A stretch of 64,000 nucleotides of DNA from Typha latifolia. Taxonomy: Eukaryota; Streptophyta; Magnoliopsida; Poales; Typhaceae. The notes under the pieces were generated by a model. It was given only the letters and a program-made list of their open reading frames with translations. It searched no databases and was not told where the DNA came from. The stretch spans positions 6,644,001-6,708,000 of the forward strand of contig CM034108.1 of NCBI GenBank assembly GCA_019914945.1. Direction: 5' to 3'. The translations under genes and the position numbers were made by a program. Within the stretch, counting starts at the first letter, position 1. Each line of letters begins with the position of its first letter. Shown in pieces: positions 21,481 through 32,456 of the stretch.

Positions 21481-21804
21481 TTTTGTTGGGGGGCGTTCGA
21501 ATGCCGGGACTTGCATTCGATCGGGCCATGCGAACGCCTGCACGCGTTCACAAAAATAGAGAATATAATTTGTGCGTTCGAACTGCCACGGGCCTATTCG
21601 AACGCCTACACACATTCGCAATGACAGAGAACAGTATTTGCGCATTCAAACACAAGTGGGCACATTCGAACGCACCGCGACGAGAACTGTTGGATTATTA
21701 GGGTTTTAATTTGTTTGTTTGAGTCAAAAGGGTGAGCAGGGTGAGCCTCTATAAATATGTGGAAGAAACTTTAATTGGAGTTTATCTAATAATTGGATCG
21801 GTAT
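21481..21804 (+). repeat. Gypsy element H LTR, U3 part
   Basis: Four or more decayed GCGTTCGAACGC sites (for example near 21493 and 21576) alternate with 'acAgAGAa' co-motifs, then 'gcctctataaatatgtgg' with TATAAAT at 21750-21756, nearly identical to the G2 LTR promoter. The LTR is interrupted at 21804 by the solo LTR and resumes at 24262. The true 5' end could not be fixed. Confidence 0.75.
21750..21756 (+). promoter_or_regulatory. TATA box of element H LTR
   Basis: TATAAAT in the conserved context CCTCTATAAATATGTGG, shared with G2 LTRs at 30077 and 35274. Confidence 0.65.
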
Positions 21805-24261
21805 TGTAACAACCCAAACCCCCAAAAAAAAAAAATTTGGGCATGACGCGACCAGCCACACTGTGGCCGGCCTCGTGCCCATGCAAGCTGCATGCGCAGC
21901 TTGCGTGGTGGGGGCGCCACGCGCCCGCTGCCGCTGCTGCAGCCAATGTGCTGCGGCCAGCTGGCCACGGCGTGCCCCGGCGCCGCCGCAACCCCTCTCC
22001 ACCGCCTCCTCTCTCTCTCTCTCTTTAAATCTCTCTCTCTATCTATCTATCCCTCTCGGTCTCTCTCTCACTCCACTCTCACTCGACTTTCTTTCACACT
22101 CCTCGTTGCCAACGTCGGCCCGCGGCCACCTTCCCGAAGCCGCCGCCGCCGGTGAGAAACTTTTCCTCCCTCTCTCTGCCTCTCTTTCTCTCGCTCTCTC
22201 TCTCTCGCCCAAATTTTTACTTTATAATTATATATTTAGAATATTAAATAAAAAGAAACGAACCTTTCTCCGTATATTATCACTAGCATTTTATAATAAT
22301 AGTATGTCATAATATTTGAATCGTACCTATAATGTGAATCTAGTTATGTGCAAAGTAAAAGAAGTGTTTTTAAACCAAATAAACATTTATATTCTACTTG
22401 AACTAATTTTAATTGGATAAAAGACTAATTAATATTACTTGAATATTTTCAGATCCCGAACCCCCTTTATTTGAGACCTCGTGGACCTTGCTAGCGATGA
22501 GTGTCACTCGGTTATCTGACGGACGTGAGAGATGCGTGGTTTGTGTCTTTTGATCAGACTGTGAGTAGTCTTATCCCTTAGACGCCTTTCTCAAATTAGG
22601 ATATATTATATCTTATGTACACGCATGTTTTGGCCTCCAGCATGATTATATGATTTTATCTAGAGATGATTTCAGTCAAGCATATTTTATCATATATTTA
22701 ATTAGGCTGATCTGAGATATGAGTACATTAGTGATATATAGAGATGATTATACTATTATGGGTTTTATGTCGGGATGATCTCTATCATGAGTATGCATGT
22801 GATAGATTAGCAAAAGTATACATGTGTTAGATACATGGTTAGAGTCGGCATTGCATCATTTTTCTCTTGGCTTCTTTACCACCTAAATTCCTGAGTTTCA
22901 TGATCTGTTGTTGTACTGGATATATGCATATGATTTATCATGTATAGGAAATCATAAAAGTACATGTGTATGTGATGTGATGTGATATGATGTGATGGCT
23001 AGAACGGTATCTAGTCCGGACTGGTACTAGACATACTCTTAGCGTATGGCAGAGTATGGTGATGACTGATGGTTGTACTCTTAGCGTATGATAGGGTACA
23101 ACTATCATTGATATACCCTTAGCGTATGGCAGGGTATGAGTACTTTCTTCTGAGATACCCTAAGCATATGGCAGGGTATGATTTATTTACAGAGATACCT
23201 TTAGCATATGGTAGGGTATGATTCATCTACAAAGATACTCTTAGCGTATGACAGGGTATGCTCTGAGCTTGTGACATGATGTGTATCGAGTTTGGAGCCG
23301 GGTACCGTAGTCCAGCATGATGGATGATATTCAGAGTTGAGACAGTTGATTATGATAGTGATAGATATGTGGATTATATCTGGCTCTGACATATACGATT
23401 ATCTAGTGGTTGGCATGCATCATGCATCATCATTGATGTGACCAGTTTCATTGGATCATAATTGTTATACATGATATGTCATTATATTCAGTGATGTTAT
23501 ATGATAATTTCATCATGTGATATATTTTTGGTTGAGGATATAATATGCTCATTCATGATAATTGATTTCATTCATATATATGTCATTGAGGATACATATA
23601 TACATGTTCATACATAACATCATGCTGCTTTCTGATTCATATTATCCAGTACATGATTTACTCTCTGTTTGGCATCACTGATTCGGGGTACGGTCTATTC
23701 ACTGAGCGTTTTGCTCATGACTCTCTTTATTTCTTTTCTAACCCTCTCAGATATGTGGCACGTGATAGCGACTTAAGATATCTTAAGAAGATATTTTTGA
23801 ACGATGATGAGGTGAGCTATAGATGCGAGACGGTATAGATGATAGTTTAACCAGATATTAAGTTGTACCAACATTTGATATTTGTGCTCTTTGTATTAGA
23901 CGATGATTTGGATATTACAAGTCAAATCATAGTGTACTCTTGTATTAGTTATTTTAGTTGTATCTTGATATTTTGTTGTGGCCTGTGTGGGTCATGCTAG
24001 ATTATGTAGTGGTCTAATGTATATTATTATGGACTGGGATATTCATATGTTAACTGGTTTATTTGGTTAATAGTATGATTTATTTGGTGATGGTTTATGT
24101 GATCATTGATAGGTTAGAAGGTTTTATTTGATGATGTCATGGTTATATATATAGAGGAGAGTATCTGTGTGTGACGGGCCTCGCCCGACCTGTCGCGTGC
24201 GCTGTGCTTGCCGTGTGGGCACGTGGGCGTGCACGTGCCCGTGCCGGGCGGGGGCCTTACA
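21805..24261 (+). mobile_element. Solo LTR, Tekay/Del-like gypsy (2457 bp)
   Basis: Starts TGTAACAACCC and ends GGGGGCCTTACA, flanked by a perfect 5-bp duplication GGTAT (21800-21804 and 24262-24266). No primer site or coding sequence lies between, so it is a solo LTR left by LTR-LTR recombination. The interior has a GC-rich first 150 bp, a CT-rich tract (22010-22080), the 'ttatttgagacctcgtggacc' landmark (near 22470) and a tandem hairpin array (23032-23275). It is the best reference for the other Tekay-like LTRs in the window. It landed in the LTR of element H. Confidence 0.95.
23032..23275 (+). repeat. Six tandem 25-28-bp hairpins with covarying stems
   Basis: Each unit is ATACCC-(13-nt loop TTAGCGTATGGCA)-GGGTAT or a variant. 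Unit 1 has ATACTC/GAGTAT (a compensated pair change); units 2, 5 and 6 have single G-T wobbles; units 3 and 4 are perfect. The loop core AGC(G/A)TATG is conserved. Confidence 0.85.
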
Positions 24262-24668
24262 GGTATTGTTGACTTTATCTCCCTCCTTCTTGCTCTAGAC
24301 ATTGGTGCTCTCTCTCACCTCCTTTCTTCCAACACTCAAGTCTTTGGTCGGCCTCCTCTATATTCTAATCCCTTCTTCGTTAGTAATTTCTCCTCCTTCA
24401 CTCTAAAAGAATTTTTCTAGCACCTACCTAGCCATTGAAGGGCTAACAAGCTACGGTTTATCCGACCTTTTGTCACTGTTCGGCCGATGTCTCAAGATCT
24501 AGCCATCCAAATCCTAAGATCTTGGATTCGTTAGATCTCTCTTCAAGGGCAACAACATATCCAAAATTCAGTAAAATTCAACGGCTAGATCCTCCAGAAT
24601 TCCCTTCGAAAGCACATCCTCAAACCGATCCAGAATTATTACAGTTCGGATCAAGCTGGTTCGTAACA
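24262..24668 (+). repeat. Gypsy element H LTR, R-U5 part
   Basis: Resumes after the solo LTR with the second GGTAT. C/T-rich, ending ...GTAACA two bases before the PBS. Confidence 0.65.
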
Positions 24669-24670
24669 AC

Positions 24671-24683
24671 TAGTATCACAGCC
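24671..24683 (+). other. Degenerate PBS of element H
   Basis: TAGTATCACAGCC matches the TGGTATCAGAGCC consensus at 11 of 13 positions. Confidence 0.7.
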
Positions 24684-24701
24684 AACGATCTTCAGACCGT
24701 C

Positions 24702-25953
24702 ATGGCTACCACAAGATTGAAGGCAGCTAAGCAAACGAGCGACCAAGGCATGGAGACGGACCACATGGCTCCTTCAAGATTGCCATCCCCATAGAGTTCG
24801 CGAGGACGAATGGAAGGCCCTCTCGATCTCTCACAAACCCTAGCACTCATGGCATAAACGATGTTAGAGATCAAGGCAACCCTGGTGGACATGAACCAAA
24901 ATCTTCCAAGGCGTACAAGGCATAGGGAAGATAATCAAGGCGGCATTCGGCTTAGAAACAACAAGAAAGAACCAGCCAGGGCTGCGGCTTTTGTGGCTCC
25001 ACCACCGATGGCTGCCCAACCAAATCGTTGACCTCCACCTCGTGAACATTATTGAAGACTAGAGGATTTTCCCTTACCACAAGATCAGGTCCAGCAAGGA
25101 CCGATCTTGGCTGCACCATGGCAGCAATGCGCCGAACCGCAAGGGGTGCCGCTCCGATTTGCTGTCCTTGCATCCCTAGGCTCCCATGGCCCCATACCTA
25201 GAGGAGGAACCTTGGGAGGAGTGGGAGGAGGCCCCATATCAACCAAGGGTCCAACAACATGAGCTGCTTCACTGAGGACGTGAGAACGGACACGATCAAA
25301 TGCTACAACCCCAAACCATTCGAGTTGATTTTCCTAAATTCAGCGGGGGCGACCCATTGGATTGGATCTATAGGGCAGAGCAGTTCTTCACCTATCAAGG
25401 GACACCTGACCACCAAAAGGTTCTTTTAGCCTCATTCCACCTTGAAGACATAGCGGTGAGGTGGTTTCAACCAGCACATCACGAGCACGCCTTCACTACT
25501 TGGGAGAAGTTCTCCGATGCGCTTTATGTGCATTTTAGACCCTCTGACTATAAAGACTTCCAAGCCACCTTGACGAAGCTAACCCAAAAGACTTCTATAA
25601 GAGCCTACCAAGAGGAGTTTGAAAGAATTAGCAATCGATTCCACGGGTCGTCGTGATATCCAAGTGGAAGTCAAGGTGACTCATCCTACAACCTTGTTGG
25701 AAGCCTTCTCAGCAGCTCAAATGATGGAAGAGAAGATACAGGAGTTAAAGGCGATGCACCGTCCACCGTGTTGCACTAGCGACCCGCGCTCCAACCCTAG
25801 ACCGCTGGTCTCGGGTGTGGTATGTTCGGGGTGGGTTCGGCCAAACCCCAATCGGCCACCCCCACCACGGACAGCCCTTGACCCTAGGGGACAGCCATGG
25901 ATGATAGGTCGATGCCTCACACCAGCGGAGATCGAAGATCGGCGCTCAAACAA
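24702..25953 (+). pseudogene. Element H gypsy gag (broken, 3' truncated)
   Basis: ATG at 24702 (MATTRLKAAKQTSDQG) stops after 30 codons. A degenerate charged region follows. The gag domain is well preserved at 25300-25656 (FPKFSGGDPLDWIYRAEQFF; LLASFHLEDIAVRWF; AYQEEFERISNR). A short deletion then shifts frame into a segment ending RCLTPAEIEDRRSN, the stretch just before the zinc knuckle in related gags, and the sequence is cut at about 25953 by a minus-strand element end. No pol remains. Confidence 0.88.
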
Positions 25954-26205
25954 GGCTCTGATACCAATGATAATCTCTAATATCAATGAGAAGCCCTTGA
26001 TACTAATTCTCAAATTATTTCTATCAATATCGTCAAATATCAAAACTTTATATTCTCAACATCACAACCTAGACCTCTATCTCTACCAATAAATATCCCA
26101 ATTGTAAAGATCGACAACTAGCGTAATCCTAAAACAAACTGAGAACTAATATACTTGATGATTTGCTAGATCATCCTTAAACTTAGGGTCTGATACCACC
26201 TGAAT
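25954..26205 (-). other. Minus-strand retroelement leader with PBS copies
   Basis: The left end has 'ggctctgatacca' and two decayed copies in tandem (25954-26005), resembling the G2 PBS array at 32345-32456. At the right end 'gggtctgatacca' (26186-26198) sits 7-8 bases from the Tekay-like LTR and is its PBS on minus. No coding sequence seen between. Confidence 0.6.
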
Positions 26206-27258
26206 TTTAACGCCCCCACCCGGCACGGGCACGTGCACGCCCACGCGCCCACACGGCACGCGCGGCGCACACAATAGGATGGGCGGGGCCCGTCATGCAC
26301 AGATACACTCCTGTGCACATATAATCATGACATCATCAAATAATACTTGCTAACATATTCATACTCACATAATCCAACACCAAATAAATCATATTATCAA
26401 CCAAATAAATCTATTAACATATGAATATCCAAGTCCATAATAATATACACTAGACCACTACCTAATTTGGAAAGACCCACACAAGCCACAACAAACCATC
26501 AAATACAACTAAACAACTGATACATGAGTGCACTATAATTTGATATGTACTATACAAATCATCGTCTGATTCAATAAAGTACAAATATAACCAACAACGA
26601 TACAACTCAATATCTGGTTAAACTATCTTCTATACCACTTCACATCTATAGCTCACCTCATCTTTGATTTAAAATATCTCATCAGGATATCTCAAGTCGG
26701 TATCACATACCATAATATCTATGGGGGTTAGAAAATAAATAAAAAGAGTTGTGAGAAAAAGGCTCAGTGAATAGACCTTACCCTGAATCAGTAATGCCAA
26801 ACAGAGAGTAAATCATGTACTGGATAATAAGAATAAAAAAGAGTATCATGTCATGAATGAATATATGAATGTATCCTCAATAATATATAAATGAAAAGTA
26901 TATAACATGTCATAACTGATAAAAGTATATAATCATCGACAATGAGTAAATAGATCACCATGTCATACTATCATCACAACTCTCTCTCAAATATGACACA
27001 TGATGCATGTCAATCATGACCATACTATGATATAAAATGCAATCATATATGATGTATATTGATCACTCGATAATCAGGTAATCAAATGATAATGAAATCA
27101 TATGCATTTATCAAAATCTCAATCATCAATGTTAGCTCATCATCATACTAGACCACTGTGCACAGTCAACACCTTGTAACCGGTCTCAACATCATGCCCG
27201 AAGGCTTAGAGCATACTCTGCCATCCGCAAAGAGTATCTCAAATATAATCATAACCTG
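26206..27258 (-). mobile_element. Tekay/Del-like 5' LTR, truncated
   Basis: Collinear with 827-1980 and with the reverse complement of the solo LTR's 3' half: GC-rich end, 'gacatcatcaaataa', 'actagaccac', 'ctaccctgaatcagta', one hairpin unit at 27215-27240. A PBS next to its 3' end shows it was a 5' LTR of a minus-strand element. It breaks off at 27258 against a G2 pol piece. Confidence 0.85.
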
Positions 27259-27748
27259 CCGGTTGAATGAGACCTTGCTCTAACATCTTGGCTACCATCT
27301 TTGAGATAATTTCTTTTCGCACATGTGGATACCAATATGGCCTCACGTTCGCCGGTGTAGCCTTGGGTACAATCTCTATGCGATGGTCCGCCGTTCTCCT
27401 CGGTGGCAACCCTTGTGGCTCCTCAAACAGTCTGGAAAAATTATCTAATAAATTAGACAATTCAATGGTATTACCTGAACTCGTTTGAGACTCATCTCCT
27501 GCTAGTCCTAACTAAAGAAGATAGGCCAAATCGTACGCACAAGGCATCCCCACCATAGGCTGCATCGTAGGAATCAGCGAAGACCTAACACCATAAAGCC
27601 GCACATCTTTGTTTCCTTGTTTATATTTCATCCACATGCTCCGAAAATTAAATGTGACGGCTCCCAAACTCTATAACCACTAAGCACCAAGGATAATGTC
27701 TGCTCCTCGCAGTGCCAACGGATACAAGTCCACAATGATATCATGCCC
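27259..27748 (-). pseudogene. G2 gypsy protease end and pre-RT region (continues at 30624)
   Basis: Minus translation reads DIIVDLYPLALRGADII, then the spacer, then [34 protein letters not shown] and MLEQGLIQP, the start of RT. It belongs to the same minus element as 30624-33128: sequences join collinearly when 27749-30623 is removed. It ends at the Tekay-like LTR at 27258. Confidence 0.88.
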
Positions 27749-27862
27749 TGATATACTTAGATATGATCTTTTCTTATTACATTAGGTGTTTATTTTCATT
27801 AAAATAAAATTTATGTAGGTCATGTTCGAACGTAGGAGGGGTCGCGTTCAAACGCAAGAGGA
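27749..27862 (+). repeat. G2 5' LTR remnant
   Basis: First 114 bp of a G2 LTR (TGATATACTTAGATATGATC..., two palindrome-like sites), then a deletion junction into pol at about 27863. Confidence 0.85.
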
Positions 27863-29816
27863 AACAAAGATGTGCGGCTTGATGGTGTTCGGTCTTCGCC
27901 GATTCCTGCGATGCAGCCTATGGTGGGGCTACATTGTGCATATGATTTGGCCTATCTTCTTTAGTTAGGACCAGCAGGAGATGAGCCTCAAACGAGTTCA
28001 GGTATTACTATTGAATTGTCTAATCTATTAGATAACTTTTTCTGGACTGTTTGAGGAGCTGCACGATTTGCCACCGAGGAGAGCGGCGAACCATCGCATA
28101 GAGATTGTACTCGGGGCTGCACCGGCGAATGTGAGGTCATATCAGTATCCACATGTGCAAAAAAAAGTTATCTCAAAGATGGTAGCCGAGATGTTGGAGT
28201 AAGGCCTTATACAACCAAGTCATAGCTCATACTCATCCCCCGTGCTTTTGGTGCGAAAAAAAGATGGGACGGCATTTTTGTGTCCACTATCGAGCACTAA
28301 ACGCTATTACCATCAAGGATCGGTATCCTATTCTAGTTATCGAGGAGTTGCTGGATGCAAGGGCGACTATATTTAGTAAGCTTGACTTGAAGGCCGGGTA
28401 TCATCAAATTAGAGTTCACCCGGCGAATGTACACAAAACTGCATTTCGGACTCCGGACGGGCATTATGTGTTCCGAGTGATGCCTTTTGCAATGCTCCAG
28501 CTACCTTTCAAGGCCTCATGAATGATATATTTTGGCCTCTCTTAAGAAGGTATGTCTTGGTATATTTTGATGATAGTTTGGTGTATAGTAGGACTGAATT
28601 GGAGCATTGGTGGCATTTGGAGAATGTGCTGAATTTGTTAGAACAAAATCAATTGAAGATCAAGAAGTCCGAGTGCCTATGGAGAGTACCGAAGGTGGAG
28701 TATTTAGGCCATATCATTTCAGTGGATGGTGTAGCGGTGGATCCTCAAAAGGTTGCATGTATGACTGCTTGGCCTATTCCTACTACTACCACCGGATTGA
28801 GAGGATTTTTGGGGCTAACTAGTTACTATCATCGATTCATCACCGGATATGGCAAGATCGCTGCTCCTCTCACTTCTTTATTGAAGAAGGACTCTTTTAG
28901 ATGGACGGATGAAGCCACTTTAGCCTTTGAAAAATTGAAAATAGTAATGACGACGGCACCCGTTCTAGCGCTACCGGACTTCACCAAAGAATTCATAGTT
29001 CAGTGTGATGCATCGGGTGTTGGCATAGGAGCAGTACTAACGCAAGAAGGATGTCCTATTGCCTATCTAAGCAAGGCTTTATCGCAAAAATATCCGCAAT
29101 TATCGACTTATGAGAGAGAGATGTTGGCAATTCTACATGCGGTATCAAAGTAGAGGTCTTATTTGATCGGTAGATGATTCATTATCCGAACCGATCAAAT
29201 GAGCCTTCCATACTTTATGGGACAGTGCATCACACTCTGGCACAACAGCGATGGGTCACAAAATTGTTGGGGTATGATTATGAAATTCAATACAAGAAGG
29301 GTACGGAAAATAGAGCGGCGGATGCCCTATCGCGCCAACCCGATACCGCCGAGCTTGCAACCTATTCATCTCCTACCTTTTCCTTCCTTGATGAGCTGAG
29401 GTATCCATGTACATCTGACTCAGATATTTTGAGATTGTTGCAGGAGGTGATGGATGATCCGGAGCGCTATCCCGAGTTGGAGAATCGAGGCAGTTTGCTG
29501 CTGGATCGCCGATGCATTCAGGTGTTGGAGCGTATTGGTCCGGTTGCATATCGTTTGGAGCTGTCGGAGGGGTTTCATGTTTCATTATTGAGAGAGTGCA
29601 TTGGAGATCATGAGATTATTGGATTGGTTCTACCGGAGCCATTGGAGGAGATAGAGATCGTAGAGCCAGTTCGAGTACTTGCTAGACGCCGATGATGACA
29701 TGGTACTAGATTGGAGATGGAGATTCTAGTTGAGTGGCTTGGCAAGCCATCTGATGAGGCGACATGGGAGTTGGAGACTGATATCTTGGAGCGTTTCCCT
29801 GACTTTTCACCTTGAG
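27863..29816 (+). pseudogene. G2 gypsy pol (RT, RNase H, integrase tail, chromodomain), broken
   Basis: The pre-RT region is frameshifted. RT follows ([34 protein letters not shown], catalytic Asp; YFDDSLVYS with both Asp, about 28563-28590; VEYLGHIIS). RNase H is FIVQCDASGVGIGAVL, YEREMLAIL, AADALSR. After a linker (SSPTFSFLDEL) there is a deletion at about 29510 that removes the integrase core and joins the integrase C-terminal GPY/F-type motif (ERIGPVAYRLEL..FHVSLLR). A chromodomain-like end (EILVEWLGKPSDEATWE, about 29718-29770) places it among chromoviruses. One frameshift (28505-28520) and stops near 29151 and 29690. Confidence 0.92.
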
Positions 29817-29820
29817 GGCA

Positions 29821-29842
29821 AGGTGGGGGAAGTGTGGTGGGC
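29821..29842 (+). other. Polypurine tract of G2 element
   Basis: AGGTGGGGGAAGTGTGGTGGGC directly precedes the LTR start TGATATAC. Confidence 0.8.
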
Positions 29843-30623
29843 TGATATACTTAGATAGGATCTTTTCTTATTCCATTAAGTATTTATTTTCATTAAAATA
29901 AAATTCCTATAAGTCGCGTTTGAACGTAGGAGGGGTCGCGTTCAAATGCTCGCGTTCGCACTTACAGAGAACGTGTTTTGGTGCATTCGAACGCGATCGG
30001 GCGCGTTAGAATGTGATCAACGGGAATCCTCTAGAATTAGGGTTTCATATTGTTTTAGGACTTGTTGGCTAGCCTCTATAAATATGTGGATGGCAACCAA
30101 CTTCATATTGGAATTGGATTCTTGATTTCTTGCCTCCTATCTTCTATCTAAACTTCTCCCTCCTCTCTCTTCACCATCCTTCCATCTCTACCGTTGGCAA
30201 GGTTTCTCCTCGCTTCTAATCTCCCAAGTATGTTGAATCACCCCTCTTCTTTGCGATCTCAACCATTCATTCCCTTCATCTACTTTTCTTAATCACTTCC
30301 ACAATCCACCCTCATCTCCATACCCATCCATAACCCTAACATACACTCCACCCATCACCACCACCATCACCCACGTTATTCCATGTTTTCGTCCCTGCTA
30401 CAGTTTTGAATCTATGAAGGGCGTAAATACTAAATTTGTAGATTAGGAAGTTACAGATCCAACCCAATTGGTTTCGTAATTTTCTGACTACTAGAGAATA
30501 TCTGATGAATATTTTTCCTCAATTGCGCGGACTGATTTCTGTAATAAATTCAGATCTTGAAGGAATATTAGTGTAGCCTATCTTTGGTTCCAGATCTTAT
30601 CAAATTGGTATCAGAGCCTAACA
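29843..30623 (+). repeat. G2 3' LTR with PBS-like sequence inside its end
   Basis: TGATATACTTAG to CCTAACA. Decayed palindromes lie near 29910-30015 and 'acagagaac' near 29963, with TATAAAT at 30077-30083. The last 50 bp contain two PBS-like units (GGTTCCAGATC near 30586 and TGGTATCAGAGCC at 30606-30618). The target duplication starting at 30624 shows that the second, near-perfect PBS lies within the integrated LTR rather than outside it. Confidence 0.8.
30077..30083 (+). promoter_or_regulatory. TATA box of G2 LTR
   Basis: TATAAAT in CCTCTATAAATATGTGG, about 90 bp downstream of the palindrome cluster. Confidence 0.65.
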
Positions 30624-30870
30624 TGCCGTTGCACCTGTATACCGACCCGGTGACACAAGCTCTCTGCCCTAACTTTGTGCCATCTCCGAAAGCAACTTCA
30701 AATCCCGTGGTCGACTCGGCATCCAAACCCAATCTCCTCACTAACCACTCATCTAGAAAGTTGTGTGTACTCTCCGAATCGATGAGAATGTGCACACAAT
30801 GCTTTCTAACGAGTCTGTCTACTCATAACGTCCTTGGCGCAGAAGTACCCAAATATGCATGCATCGATAT
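30624..30870 (-). pseudogene. G2 gypsy protease (minus element, first part)
   Basis: Active-site motif LIDSESTHNFLD (Gly changed to Glu), then RRLGLDAESTTGFEVAFGDGTKLG. Interrupted at 30624 by the nested G2 element; the rest is at 27259-27748. Confidence 0.88.
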
Positions 30871-32344
30871 TTCAGTTTGGCTATCTTCCTCCACGCCCTC
30901 CTTAACGGTCTCCTCATGGACCTCCTCTGGATACTCTCCATCATCAACAACCCCATCATCCTCCTCAAGACCGTCTATAAGCATCACACTCATGATCGGT
31001 TTAGAACACCGATGACCGAGGGTGAAATGCTCATGACATCGAAAGCAAAAGCCCTTCGCTCTTCGCTCCTCCACCTAGGCAGGTGTGAGAGTTCGAACGG
31101 GGGGTCTAGTGCCTCCTCTAACATCAGAAGACAGTCTCAACGGTGGTCGTGCTCCAGTACTCGCAGCCGCTATTTTTGAAACTGTAAAATTTTCAGCCGG
31201 CGTTCTAGGTGCAAAACTCCCATCTCGGTTACCCCAATTAATTTTTGCTGCCATCTTTAAAGTCCTATTGTTTTGTTCCATCCTCATGGCCTTCTCAAAG
31301 GCTTCCTCAAGAGTAGTAGGACATAGGGCACAAACATCCGCTTGTTTCTCATCTCGCAGCTCTGAAATAAATATACTCATCAATGTCCGTTCAGGCCACG
31401 GTAGCTCAGAACGACTACTAACTCTTTCAAACTCAGCTTGTACTCTATACGCTTGTCCTTTGAATCATTTTGCTTAATATGACAGCAAAATCTTCATATA
31501 TTGTTGTCCCAAATCTGTATGTAATCCTCCTACAAAAATTAGCCCTTCTAGTAAATCCACCACCACAAAGAATCGATCTATATCAATGCAATATCGTTCC
31601 TTGGAGGTGAAAGCTTCCCATCTGGACTTTTGCATCTTCCGTTGTACCTTGACAATCAAAATATTGCTCAACTTGGAACACCCAATCCATTGGATCACCG
31701 CCTTGGAATTTTGGAAAGTCGAAGTGGGTGGTTCTCCCTCGAATAACATTGTCGGGTTTGCGAAAGATGCTTGGTTCAGGTCTAAACCTTTGTGCAGGTT
31801 GATGACCCTCTCTAAATCATCGAGCATGTCCATCACCATCTCCATAGAGATCAACCTCATCCTCATAGTGTCAATCTTCCTCATCGATGAAGCGCACCAG
31901 TTTCGCACACCTCTCGGGTTCCACCACTGTCGGTCTTGGGTTTTGCAACGGAGGTGGAAAATGATGTGTAGGCATAGGTAAGAGGGGATCATTGACACTC
32001 GCATGACGCACCTAGACCTGTGGGGTATCAGTTCTTGAAATCCGATCGCCATCGAGGAGATAATGAATCAAATTAGTTCATGGCATATTCCTTGATATCA
32101 TTGTGATCCTTTTGAATTGAGTCAACTCTATGCATTAATGTATGGAACATGCCCTTAATTTCATCCATATTCGCACTCATGTACGTTGGTTGACTCGGTC
32201 CTACCGTGGTCGCTCCAAAGGAATTGACCTCACGGTTATGGTCATCGTGGATTGAGTCTTTCCTTGTCGGTGTGCTCTCTATAGGTCTCCTTGTTGATGT
32301 CATCTTTCTTGTTTCAACCATTAATAGATATCTGAGGTTCGCCT
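30871..32344 (-). pseudogene. G2 gypsy gag (minus element)
   Basis: Starts near 32300 after the PBS (MTSTRRPIES). A spacer rich in Asp/Ser follows, then the gag domain on the minus strand near 31500-31760, then a segment ending DVCALCPTTLEEAFEKAMRMEQNNRTLKM. An intact CCHC knuckle CFRCHEHFTLGHRC lies near 31030-31060, followed by MSVMLIDGLEEDDGVVDDGE, leading into protease. Several frameshifts split it. Confidence 0.88.
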
Positions 32345-32456
32345 GCTCTGATACCAAATGATAAGGCTCTGATACCAATGATAAGCTCTGATACCAATGA
32401 TAAGCTTTGATACCAATTTGATAAGCTCTGATAACAAATTGTTAAGATCTGAAACC
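32345..32456 (-). repeat. Tandem array of six PBS-like units (G2)
   Basis: On + the unit is GATAAGCTCTGATACCAATT; on minus each is a TTATCA-type LTR end plus TGGTATCAGAGC. Copies start near 32345, 32365, 32384, 32404, 32424 and 32445, with increasing decay toward the LTR. The outermost copy (32345-32356) is best placed to be the working PBS. Confidence 0.88.

Larger units (their letters stand above)
27749..30623 (+). mobile_element. G2 gypsy element, internally deleted, nested in a minus G2 element
   Basis: Starts TGATATACTTAG and ends ...GAGCCTAACA. The flanks are TGCCC (27744-27748) and TGCCG (30624-30628), a 5-bp duplication with one change, and the interrupted G2 protease becomes collinear across it. 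A 114-bp remnant of the 5' LTR (27749-27862) is joined directly to pol, so R-U5, PBS, gag and protease are deleted. A 3' LTR is present. Confidence 0.85.

Noticed and set aside
21837..22312. Pro/Ala/Ser/Leu-rich open frames of 60-149 codons
   Set aside because: GC-rich and CT-rich low-complexity part of the solo LTR, open in several frames on both strands.
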